Positions 57,743 through 64,000 of a stretch of 64,000 bases of DNA are shown piece by piece (position 1 is the stretch's first letter; every line of letters begins with the position of its first letter). A program made the translations under genes and the position numbers. This DNA comes from Tsukamurella ocularis (GTDB taxonomy: Bacteria > Actinomycetota > Actinomycetes > Mycobacteriales > Mycobacteriaceae). The notes below the pieces were generated by a model. That model saw only the letters and a list, made by a program, of their open reading frames with translations. It did no database searches and had not been told where the DNA came from. The stretch lies in contig NZ_JANUCJ010000002.1 of assembly GCF_024807615.1 (NCBI RefSeq), positions 310,001 to 374,000 of the forward strand, in the 5' to 3' direction.

Positions 57743-58876
57743 ATGCAGTTCGGAATCTTCAGCGTCGGCGACGTGACCACGGATCCGACCACCGGCACCA
57801 CCGTCAGCGAGCACGAGCGCATCGAGGCGATGACGAAGATCGCGCTCAAGGCCGAGGAGGTCGGCCTCGACGTCTTCGCGACGGGCGAGCACCACAACCC
57901 GCCGTTCGTCCCCAGTTCCCCCACCACGCTTCTGGGCTGGATCGCGGCCAAGACGCAGCACCTCACGCTCAGCACCGCGACGACGCTCATCACCACGAAC
58001 GACCCGGTGAAGCTCGCGGAGGACTACGCGATGCTCCAGCACCTCGCCGAGGGCCGCGTCGACCTCACCCTGGGCCGCGGCAACACCGGTCCGGTGTACC
58101 CGTGGTTCGGCAAGGACATCCGCCAGGGCATCCCGCTGGCCATCGAGAACTACCACCTGCTGCGCCGCCTGTGGCGCGAGTCCGTCGTGGACTGGGAGGG
58201 CGAGTTCCGCACGCCCCTGCAGGGCTACACCTCGACGCCGGCTCCGCTGGACGGCACGCCGCCCTTCGTGTGGCACGGCTCGATCCGCTCGCCCGAGATC
58301 GCCGAACAGGCCGCGTTCTACGGCGACGGCTTCCTCCACAACAACATCTTCTGGAACAAGGAGCACACCGAGCAGATGGTGCGCCTGTACCGGCAGCGCT
58401 ACGAGCACTACGGCCACGGCTCCGCCGACCAGGCGATCGTCGGCCTCGGCGGCCAGGTCTTCATGGCCGGGACCGAGGCCGAGGCGAAGCGCCGCTTCCG
58501 GCCCTACTTCGACAACGCCCCCGTGTACGGCCACGGCCCGTCGCTGGAGGACTTCGAGCAGATGACCCCGCTCACCGTCGGCACGCCCGAGCAGGTGATC
58601 GAGAAGACGCTCGGCTTCGCGGACTTCGCCGGCGACTACCAGCGCCAGCTGTTCCTGATCGATCACGCGGGCCTTCCGCTGGAGCAGGTCCTGGAGCAGG
58701 TCGAGATCCTCGGCACGCAGGTCGTCCCCGTGCTCCGCAAGGAGTTCGAACTGCGCCGGCCGGCGCACGTCCCGTCGGACCCGCCGACCCACGCCTCGCT
58801 CGTCGCCGCCGGTCCCGAGTCGCCGCACCGCCTCGTGGTGCCGGCCCAGGACCTCGTCGCCGCGAAGGAGGCCTGA
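57743..58876 (+). CDS. Luciferase-like monooxygenase (CE1758-type, LLM duo)
   Basis: A 377-residue flavin-dependent TIM-barrel protein of the bacterial luciferase superfamily. Recognisable stretches are MQFGIFSVGD, VFATGEHHNPPFVPSSP, LTLGRGNTGPVYPWFG and DGTPPFVWHGSIRSPEIAEQA. It belongs to a subgroup that occurs next to a dedicated NADPH-dependent FMN reductase, as here, where the reductase starts two bases after its stop. The partner would supply reduced FMN. ATG at 57743 is chosen because GGAAGGA sits at a better distance than for the ATG at 57737. The substrate is unknown. Confidence 0.88.
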   Translation: MQFGIFSVGDVTTDPTTGTTVSEHERIEAMTKIALKAEEVGLDVFATGEHHNPPFVPSSPTTLLGWIAAKTQHLTLSTATTLITTNDPVKLAEDYAMLQHLAEGRVDLTLGRGNTGPVYPWFGKDIRQGIPLAIENYHLLRRLWRESVVDWEGEFRTPLQGYTSTPAPLDGTPPFVWHGSIRSPEIAEQAAFYGDGFLHNNIFWNKEHTEQMVRLYRQRYEHYGHGSADQAIVGLGGQVFMAGTEAEAKRRFRPYFDNAPVYGHGPSLEDFEQMTPLTVGTPEQVIEKTLGFADFAGDYQRQLFLIDHAGLPLEQVLEQVEILGTQVVPVLRKEFELRRPAHVPSDPPTHASLVAAGPESPHRLVVPAQDLVAAKEA

Positions 58877-58878
58877 CG

Positions 58879-59535
58879 ATGCCCCGCTCCCTCGTCGTCG
58901 TCGCGGCCGGCGTGTCCGAGCCGTCGTCGACCCGCCTGCTGGCGGATCAGCTCGCCGACGCCACCCGGGCCGCGGTGTCGGCCCGCGGCGAGGCCATCAA
59001 CGTGACCGTGATCGAGGTGCGCGAGCTCGCCCGCGACCTCGCGACGGTCATGACCACCGGCGTCCCGACGCCCGCCCTCAGCGCGGCGAAGGACGCGATC
59101 GCGGCCGCGGACGGCCTGATCGCGGTCTCGCCGGTGTTCACCGCGAGCTACAGCGGACTGTTCAAGATGTTCTTCGACGCCCTCGACCCCGACGCCCTGA
59201 CCGGCGTCCCGGTGCTCGTCGCAGCCACCGCCGGCACGTCCCGGCACTCGCTGGTCCTCGATCACGCGCTGCGGCCGCTGTTCAGCTACCTGCGCGCGCA
59301 GATCCTCCCGACCGGCGTCTTCGCCGCGACCGAGGACTTCGGCTCCGCCGAGCTCGCGACCCGGATCTCACGGGCCGGGGCGGAACTCGCCGGCGCGCTC
59401 GTCCAGGCCGACGGTGCCGTGGCCGGCTTCGGCGGACCGTCGGGCCTCGGCGCCCCCCGGCGCTCCGGCAAGACCCTCGACCTGGGCCCCGTCGCCGACT
59501 TCGCGGACCTGCTCCGCGGGCACACCGGCGACTGA
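58879..59535 (+). CDS. FMN reductase of the LLM duo (CE1759-type)
   Basis: A 218-residue flavodoxin-fold reductase expected to deliver FMNH2 to the adjacent monooxygenase. Features include VVVAAGVSEPSSTRLLADQL at the N-terminus, the flavin-binding AVSPVFTASYSGLFKMFFDAL stretch (seen as SPVFTASYSGLFK), and VAATAGTSRHSLVLDHALRP. It begins two bases after the monooxygenase stop. The last 168 bases are overlapped on the other strand by the DUF2567 gene, which may limit changes in both C-termini. Confidence 0.88.
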   Translation: MPRSLVVVAAGVSEPSSTRLLADQLADATRAAVSARGEAINVTVIEVRELARDLATVMTTGVPTPALSAAKDAIAAADGLIAVSPVFTASYSGLFKMFFDALDPDALTGVPVLVAATAGTSRHSLVLDHALRPLFSYLRAQILPTGVFAATEDFGSAELATRISRAGAELAGALVQADGAVAGFGGPSGLGAPRRSGKTLDLGPVADFADLLRGHTGD

Positions 59536-60081
59536 CTCCACCGGGAGCCGGCCGACCAGGGCGGACACGGTGCACCACAGCGCGGCGCACGCGGGCCACA
59601 CGAGAAGCAGGACCCACGAGGCGAGGTCGCCGAGCCGTCCGCCCGAGTGATCGGCGAGCGCGAAGACGTTCGCACCGTCGAGCCGGATCGAGGGCGCGGC
59701 GGTGAAGTCCAGGCCCGGCTCCCCCGGCCCGGCGAACCGCGCGTCGACGACGGCCTGACCGAGCGGCGTCGCGACCAGCACCGCGAACGCCGCAGCGATC
59801 AGCGCGACCGCGACGCCGCGGGGAGTGCGCCGGCGCCCGACGAACACCAGCGCCCCGGTGAGCAGCCCGCCGACCGCCGACACCGCGACGAACAAGACCG
59901 TCGCATGGAAGATGTTGTCGAGCTGGCCCTCGCGCCAGATGACGCCGGACCGGGTGAGCACGCCGCGGATGCCCGGCACGGTGAGGCCCCACACCAACCC
60001 GGCGGCGGCCCCGAGCACGGCGGCGATCACGCCCGGCACCACGACGTCCGACGCGATCCGGGGCGGGGCTGCAGTAGTCAT
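59368..60081 (-). CDS. DUF2567-type membrane protein with antisense tail
   Basis: A 237-residue protein, with four hydrophobic helices at about 18-40, 63-85, 92-110 and 155-178. Mycobacterium has a DUF2567 protein (Rv1591-like) next to bioB, the same neighbourhood as here. The membrane core ends near residue 180 (VSALVGRLPVESVAG). The frame then stays open for ~55 more residues antisense to the FMN reductase gene, giving a Gly/Ala/Glu-rich tail that may be an accident of composition. ATG at 60081 is chosen over ATG at 60087. The function is unknown. Confidence 0.75.
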   Translation of the reverse strand: MTTAAPPRIASDVVVPGVIAAVLGAAAGLVWGLTVPGIRGVLTRSGVIWREGQLDNIFHATVLFVAVSAVGGLLTGALVFVGRRRTPRGVAVALIAAAFAVLVATPLGQAVVDARFAGPGEPGLDFTAAPSIRLDGANVFALADHSGGRLGDLASWVLLLVWPACAALWCTVSALVGRLPVESVAGVPAEQVREVGDGAQVEGLAGAPGGAEARRSAEAGHGTVGLDERAGEFRPGP

Positions 60082-60118
60082 CGGCACGCAGCCTAGCGAG
60101 ACGAGCTGTGAGCGCGCG

Positions 60119-60337
60119 TCAGCGTTCGGCGCTCGACGAATCGAACTCGCCGTGTCGGGAGCAGCGCGCGGTCCAGCCGTGCGGGCTGACCTGGACGATC
60201 ATCCGGCGCGCGCAGTACGCGCAGTAGCGCGGCGGCTCGAGCCCGAGGAGCGCCGCCGCGAAGACGGGCGCCCCCTCGGCGAGCGGCTTACCGGTGTACA
60301 CGTCGTACACCGGCTCCTTGTCGGCCATCACGGTCAC
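60119..60337 (-). CDS. bsaP: Biotin synthase auxiliary protein
   Basis: A 72-residue protein overlapping the bioB stop by four bases (GTG at 60337). It contains [17 protein letters not shown] followed by ARCSRHGEF, a CxxC plus a third Cys that could hold a metal or iron-sulphur cluster. A small protein of this kind directly after bioB in Mycobacterium and Corynebacterium has been described as BsaP, needed for biotin synthase to turn over, probably by helping with its iron-sulphur cluster. Start alternatives are GTG at 60331 and ATG at 60328. Confidence 0.85.
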   Translation of the reverse strand: MTVMADKEPVYDVYTGKPLAEGAPVFAAALLGLEPPRYCAYCARRMIVQVSPHGWTARCSRHGEFDSSSAER

Positions 60338-61341
60338 AGGGTGTCGTTCAGGGCCTTGATCGGCATCTTGAGCTCGCCGAGCAGGTCGAGGTCCGTCTCG
60401 GCCGGGCGGCCGAGCGTGGTGAGGTAGTTGCCCACGATCACGGCGTTGATGCCACCGAGGATGCCCTTCTCGGCACCGAGGTCGCCGAGCGTGATCTCGC
60501 GGCCGCCGGCGAAGCGGAGGATGGTGCGCGGCAGCGCCAGGCGGAATGCGGCGATGGCCCGCAGCGCCTCGTTCGGCTCCAGGACGTCGAGGTCGCCGAA
60601 GGGCGTGCCCGGGCGCGGGTTGAGGAAGTTGAGCGGCACCTCGTCGGGCTCGAGTTCGGCGAGGTTCGCGGCGAACTCGGCGCGCTGCTCCAGCGTCTCG
60701 CCCATGCCCAGGATGCCGCCGCAGCAGACCTCCATGCCGGCCTCGCGGACCATCTGGAGCGTGCCCCAGCGCTCCTCCCAGGAGTGCGTGGTCACAACGT
60801 TCGGGAAGTGCGACTTCGAGGTCTCGAGGTTGTGGTTGTAGCGGTGCACGCCCATCGCCTTGAGCTCGCCGACCTGCTCCTGCGTGAGCATGCCGAGGCT
60901 GCACGCGATCTGGATGTCGACCTCGTTGCGGATCGCGGCGATGCCGGCGGCGACCTGGCTCATCAGGCGCTTGTCCGGGCCGCGGACGGCCGCGACGATG
61001 CAGAACTCCGTCGCGCCGGTCTTGGCGGTCTGCTTCGCGGCCTCGACCAGCGACGGGATGTCGATCCACGCCGAGCGCACCGGCGACTCGAACAGGCCCG
61101 ACTGGCTGCAGAAGTGGCAGTCCTCCGGGCAGCCGCCGGTCTTGAGGCTGATGATGCCCTCGACCTCGACCTCGGGGCCGCACCACTTCATGCGCACCTC
61201 ATGCGCGAGCTGCAGCACGTCGTCGAGCTTCTCGTCGGGCAGCTGCAGCACGGCCAGCACCTGCTCCTGGCTGAGCCCTTCGCCGCGCTCGAGCACCTGC
61301 TCGCGCGCGACCTCGATGATGTCGGCCAGGACCCCGGTCAT
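60334..61341 (-). CDS. bioB: Biotin synthase
   Basis: A 335-residue radical SAM enzyme inserting sulphur into dethiobiotin. The radical SAM cysteines are in [14 protein letters not shown]. The second-cluster Cys residues are in [12 protein letters not shown] and [10 protein letters not shown], with [14 protein letters not shown] next, and the Arg ligand in [14 protein letters not shown] at 61341 gives [15 protein letters not shown]; an earlier Met at 61413 lacks homology. A BioQ-like operator is found 91 bases upstream. bioF and bioD are nearby but separated by a PAP2 gene on the other strand. Confidence 0.96.
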   Translation of the reverse strand: MTGVLADIIEVAREQVLERGEGLSQEQVLAVLQLPDEKLDDVLQLAHEVRMKWCGPEVEVEGIISLKTGGCPEDCHFCSQSGLFESPVRSAWIDIPSLVEAAKQTAKTGATEFCIVAAVRGPDKRLMSQVAAGIAAIRNEVDIQIACSLGMLTQEQVGELKAMGVHRYNHNLETSKSHFPNVVTTHSWEERWGTLQMVREAGMEVCCGGILGMGETLEQRAEFAANLAELEPDEVPLNFLNPRPGTPFGDLDVLEPNEALRAIAAFRLALPRTILRFAGGREITLGDLGAEKGILGGINAVIVGNYLTTLGRPAETDLDLLGELKMPIKALNDTL

Positions 61342-61431
61342 GTGATCTCCCTCGTCGGCTGTGGTCGGTCGGCTGCGGTCTGCGACACCTACGGTGCCGC
61401 GGCTACCGAGCACTGTACAGCGTTCAATTCA

Positions 61432-61444
61432 TGAACGGTGTTCA
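61432..61444. promoter_or_regulatory. BioQ-type operator (TGAACGGTGTTCA)
   Basis: A perfect 13-base palindrome TGAAC-N3-GTTCA, the form known for the biotin repressor BioQ in Corynebacterium and Mycobacterium. It lies in the gap between divergent bioB and the PAP2 gene, 91 bases from the bioB ATG. An adjoining GTTCA at 61422-61426 gives a second, overlapping inverted pair. The bioQ gene itself is not in the window. Confidence 0.8.
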
Positions 61445-61533
61445 AAGGTCCGCGGGGCGAAGCGGGAAACGTTCACCGACTCGACCGGAATCATTTCCTT
61501 CCCTTTTCTAGATATCGACGGGACAGTGTCTCC

Positions 61534-62667
61534 ATGAAGCTGCGCTCGAAGAAGATCCTGGTCGCGACGGTCGCCGCGACCTCCCTGATCACCCCGCTCG
61601 GATGGGCGGCCGGCCCGGCCGTGGCCACGCCGACCGCGGGTTGCGACCTCACACCGAAGGCGGCTCCGACGGCGGGTCCCTCGATCGCCGCTGCGAGCAC
61701 CACGCAGGCCGCGCCGAACTCGTACATCGATCAGCTGGCCGCGTTCTCGAGCCTGCCGAAGAGCGTCCTCACGGCGAACCTCAATACGGCCGTAGCGACG
61801 AACCGGGCCGCCACCGCCGCGGAGCAGCGCTACGCGGTGAGCGACAACTACGACATCCTCGACGATTCGATCTTCAACGCCCTCGGCAGCCGCCTGGCCC
61901 AGGCGTTCCGTGCCGCCGAGAAGGCGGGCGAGCTCCCGAACACCACCGCGCTCCTCGTCGGCAAGAAGGCGCTGATCAACTCCTACGTCGACACCTCCGC
62001 CGCGAAGAAGCATTTCCAGTACCAACGGCCCTTCGAGGTCGCCCCGGAGCGGATCACGAAGTACGGCGACGGCCGCGCCGACCTGTACGAATCGGTGCGG
62101 GGATCCGGCTCGTACCCGTCCGGGCACACCGCGTGGGGCTACGCCGAGGCACTAGTCATCGCCACCCTGCTCCCCGAGCTCGGCCCGCAGCTGCTGGCGC
62201 GCGGCGCCGACTACGGCCGGCACCGCGTGGTGCTCGGCGTGCACTACCCGCTCGACGTGATCGGCGGCCGGATCCTGGCGCAGGCCGCGGTGGCGGACGC
62301 GCTGGTGGACCCGCGATTCGCGGGGGTCGTCGCCGCCGCGCGTTCCGAGCTGCGGGCCGCGTTGAGCGCGCGGGCCGGGGGCTCGATCGCGCAGGTCGTC
62401 GCCTGCCAGCAGAACTACGTCGAGACCGGGGCCGCGGCCGCCGCGTACCGTCGCGACCTGACCTGGGGCCTGCCGCGCGTCGGGGGCGACGCGCCGGCCC
62501 AGGTCCCCGCGGGGGCGGTCACGTTGCTCCGCGCCGCGCACCCCGGCCTGACGGATGCCCAGCTGCGCGAGCGGATCGCCCGCACCGCGGGGCCCGCCGG
62601 CTATCCGCTCGACGTGCAGGGCGGATGGCAGCGGATCGACCTGCTCAGTGCCTGGATCGCGCGCTGA
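61534..62667 (+). CDS. Secreted PAP2-family acid phosphatase
   Basis: A 377-residue exported phosphatase of the class A/PAP2 type. [18 protein letters not shown] begins a Sec signal ending near GPAVATP. The vanadium-haloperoxidase-like active site is intact: [10 protein letters not shown] (Lys...Arg-Pro), [12 protein letters not shown] (PSGH) and [15 protein letters not shown] (Arg...His...Asp). After the core (~residue 260) a C-terminal ~110-residue extension of unknown role follows. ATG at 61534 fits the signal peptide; a longer reading from 61438 does not. The 3' end overlaps bioD by 23 bases. Probable use is scavenging phosphate or dephosphorylating lipids. Confidence 0.9.
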   Translation: MKLRSKKILVATVAATSLITPLGWAAGPAVATPTAGCDLTPKAAPTAGPSIAAASTTQAAPNSYIDQLAAFSSLPKSVLTANLNTAVATNRAATAAEQRYAVSDNYDILDDSIFNALGSRLAQAFRAAEKAGELPNTTALLVGKKALINSYVDTSAAKKHFQYQRPFEVAPERITKYGDGRADLYESVRGSGSYPSGHTAWGYAEALVIATLLPELGPQLLARGADYGRHRVVLGVHYPLDVIGGRILAQAAVADALVDPRFAGVVAAARSELRAALSARAGGSIAQVVACQQNYVETGAAAAAYRRDLTWGLPRVGGDAPAQVPAGAVTLLRAAHPGLTDAQLRERIARTAGPAGYPLDVQGGWQRIDLLSAWIAR

Positions 62668-63355
62668 GCCAGGCCGCGTCGAACCACGACGGCGCCGCTG
62701 CGGTGAACCGCTCCGGCGGGAGCGCGGCGGCACCGTCGGGGATCCGCCCGACGATCGGCACGCCCGTGAGCTCCGGGAGGTCGGTGAGGTTGCAGCGCTC
62801 GGCGAGCCCCGGCTCGTCGGGCCAGCGGGAGAGCACGATTCCGGCACACGCGACGCCGCCCGCCTCCAGGGCGCGGACGGTCAGCTCGGTGTGATTGAGG
62901 GTGCCGAGCGCGGGGTCGGCGACCACGACGACCGGCGCCGCGAGGTCGGAGGCGAGGTCGACGAGGGTGAACGGCGTTCGCGAGTCGTCCTCCCCGAGGC
63001 GCACGAGGACGCCGCCCGCGCCCTCGATCAGGACCGCCCCCTCGGCCTTCCGGACGACGGCCGCCGCCTCGTCGCGCCCGAGTGGAGGCAGCCCCGCCCG
63101 ACGGGCGGCGGTCAGCGGCGCGAGGGGCTCGGGGTACCGCAGGTGCTCGACGGTGACCGCGCCCGGCGCGAGGCGCGCGACCTCGGCGGCGTCGGAGAGT
63201 TGGCCGTCCTCGTCGCGCTCGGCCCCGTCTGCGAAGCCGGTCTGAGCGGGCTTGACGACGGTGACCGGCCCGCCCAGCAGGAGCGCGGCGGCCAGCGCCG
63301 CCGTCGCGACGGTCTTGCCGACGCCGGTCGACGTGCCGGTGACGCAGAGGATCAT
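62645..63355 (-). CDS. bioD: Dethiobiotin synthetase
   Basis: A 236-residue ATP-dependent carboxylase that closes the ureido ring of dethiobiotin from DAPA and CO2. The P-loop is [20 protein letters not shown], with the conserved KPAQTG and the [13 protein letters not shown] loop. [12 protein letters not shown] and [16 protein letters not shown] match the family. The ATG at 63355 overlaps the bioF stop (ATGA), so bioF-bioD are coupled; the product is passed to bioB encoded three genes further on. Confidence 0.95.
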   Translation of the reverse strand: MILCVTGTSTGVGKTVATAALAAALLLGGPVTVVKPAQTGFADGAERDEDGQLSDAAEVARLAPGAVTVEHLRYPEPLAPLTAARRAGLPPLGRDEAAAVVRKAEGAVLIEGAGGVLVRLGEDDSRTPFTLVDLASDLAAPVVVVADPALGTLNHTELTVRALEAGGVACAGIVLSRWPDEPGLAERCNLTDLPELTGVPIVGRIPDGAAALPPERFTAAAPSWFDAAWLSARSRH

Positions 63356-64000
63356 GCGACGGCCCGACGGATCGCGGCGACGGCGGTCGCCACCTCGGCG
63401 TCCGTGAGATCGGCACGCACGGTGATCCGCAGGCGGGAGGTGCCCTCGGGGACTGACGGCGGCCGGAAACAGCCGACGTGCACCCCCTGCGCCGCGCAGG
63501 CGTCCCGAGCGGCGACGGCGCGCTCGGGCTCACCGAGGACGAGCGAGACCACCGCCGAGGTGGGCTCGGGCGCGCCGATACCGACTGCCACGGCGCGGGC
63601 GCGGTCCAGGACCCGGCCGGCCCGCGCGGGCTCGGCGCGCAACTCCGCGAGGGCGGCGCCCGCTGCGGCGACGGCCGCCGGGGCGAGGCCGGTATCGAAG
63701 ATGAAGGGCCGCGCGGCGTCGATCAGGTGTGCCCGCACCCGCTCGGGGCCGACGACCACGCCGCCCTGGGAGCCGAGGGCCTTGGACATGGTCGCGGTGA
63801 TGACCAGGTCGGGCGCGCCGGCGAGGCCGAGCTCGTGGACCAGGCCGCGGCCGCCGTCGCCGCGGACGCCCAGGCCGTGGGCCTCGTCGACGACGAGGAC
63901 CGCGCCGTGCGCGCGGGTCGCGGCGTGCAGCTCAGCGACGGGCGCCAGCATTCCGTCGGCGCTGTAGACCGAGTCGGTGAGGACGATCGCCCGCTCCTCG
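63352..64000 (-). CDS. bioF: 8-amino-7-oxononanoate synthase (5' part outside the window)
   Basis: The C-terminal ~215 residues of a PLP alpha-oxoamine synthase joining pimeloyl-thioester and alanine. [18 protein letters not shown] contains the Asp that pairs with PLP, and [17 protein letters not shown] the PLP Lys. The frame is open to the right edge (reading inwards [19 protein letters not shown]), so the gene is cut by the window, not truncated. It is coupled to bioD. Confidence 0.94.
   Translation of the reverse strand, partial: EERAIVLTDSVYSADGMLAPVAELHAATRAHGAVLVVDEAHGLGVRGDGGRGLVHELGLAGAPDLVITATMSKALGSQGGVVVGPERVRAHLIDAARPFIFDTGLAPAAVAAAGAALAELRAEPARAGRVLDRARAVAVGIGAPEPTSAVVSLVLGEPERAVAARDACAAQGVHVGCFRPPSVPEGTSRLRITVRADLTDAEVATAVAAIRRAVA

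Overview
The window is high-GC and densely coded, with many 4-base start/stop overlaps (ATGA or GTGA). Gene content and order point to the order Mycobacteriales. The nad, his and trp genes follow the order remembered for Mycobacterium (nadABC / hisDCBH-priA-impA-hisFI / bcpB-like / trpE-TM protein-trpCBA). A biotin synthase auxiliary protein follows bioB, the HisA homologue has PriA residues, and there is no trpF. A Tsukamurella- or Gordonia-like organism is plausible, but the genus is a guess. No tRNA, rRNA, CRISPR array, transposase, integrase or phage gene is visible.

Layout. 1-2.7 kb: the end of a frameshifted glycosyltransferase, then a Thr/Pro-rich surface protein coupled to a class F sortase. 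2.7-5.5 kb: an ABC-F ATPase and a membrane diguanylate cyclase. 5.6-7.7 kb: trpA-trpB. 7.8-14.4 kb: an inserted block with a GNAT enzyme, a polar amino acid ABC importer, a DasR/NagR-type GntR regulator with two dre-like operators, a sugar porter and an N-acetylglucosamine kinase-like gene. 14.4-17.5 kb: trpC, a membrane protein and trpE. 17.5-22.3 kb: a peroxiredoxin, a secreted protein, then hisI-hisF-impA-priA-small membrane protein-hisH. 22.3-43.9 kb: a second inserted block, mostly purine and ureide catabolism. 44-47.1 kb: hisB-hisC-hisD. 47.1-53.5 kb: mixed genes, including a two-component system beside a DM13 lipoprotein and a DoxX-like protein. 53.5-57.6 kb: nadC-nadB-nadA with a divergent NrtR-type regulator. 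57.7-59.5 kb: a luciferase-like monooxygenase/FMN reductase pair. 59.4-64 kb: a DUF2567 protein, bsaP-bioB, a PAP2 phosphatase, bioD and the start-truncated bioF.

How it works together. The trp and his gene sets are each split in two by an inserted block. PriA in the his set probably also supplies the TrpF step, so the two pathways stay linked. The purine block covers base import (NCS2 and NCS1 permeases), guanine deamination, xanthine dehydrogenase with its maturation factor, allantoin racemisation, allantoinase and (S)-ureidoglycine aminohydrolase. Uricase, allantoate amidohydrolase and a ureidoglycolate enzyme are not in the window.

The most notable regulatory signal is a 26-base three-half-site motif, TTCCG-N5-CGGAA-N6-TTCCG, in front of four purine/ureide transcription units, with two-half-site versions at two more. 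The likely binder is the IclR-family protein encoded in the block. Two dre-like palindromes before the sugar porter and a BioQ-like palindrome before bioB give two further regulator-target assignments from sequence alone.
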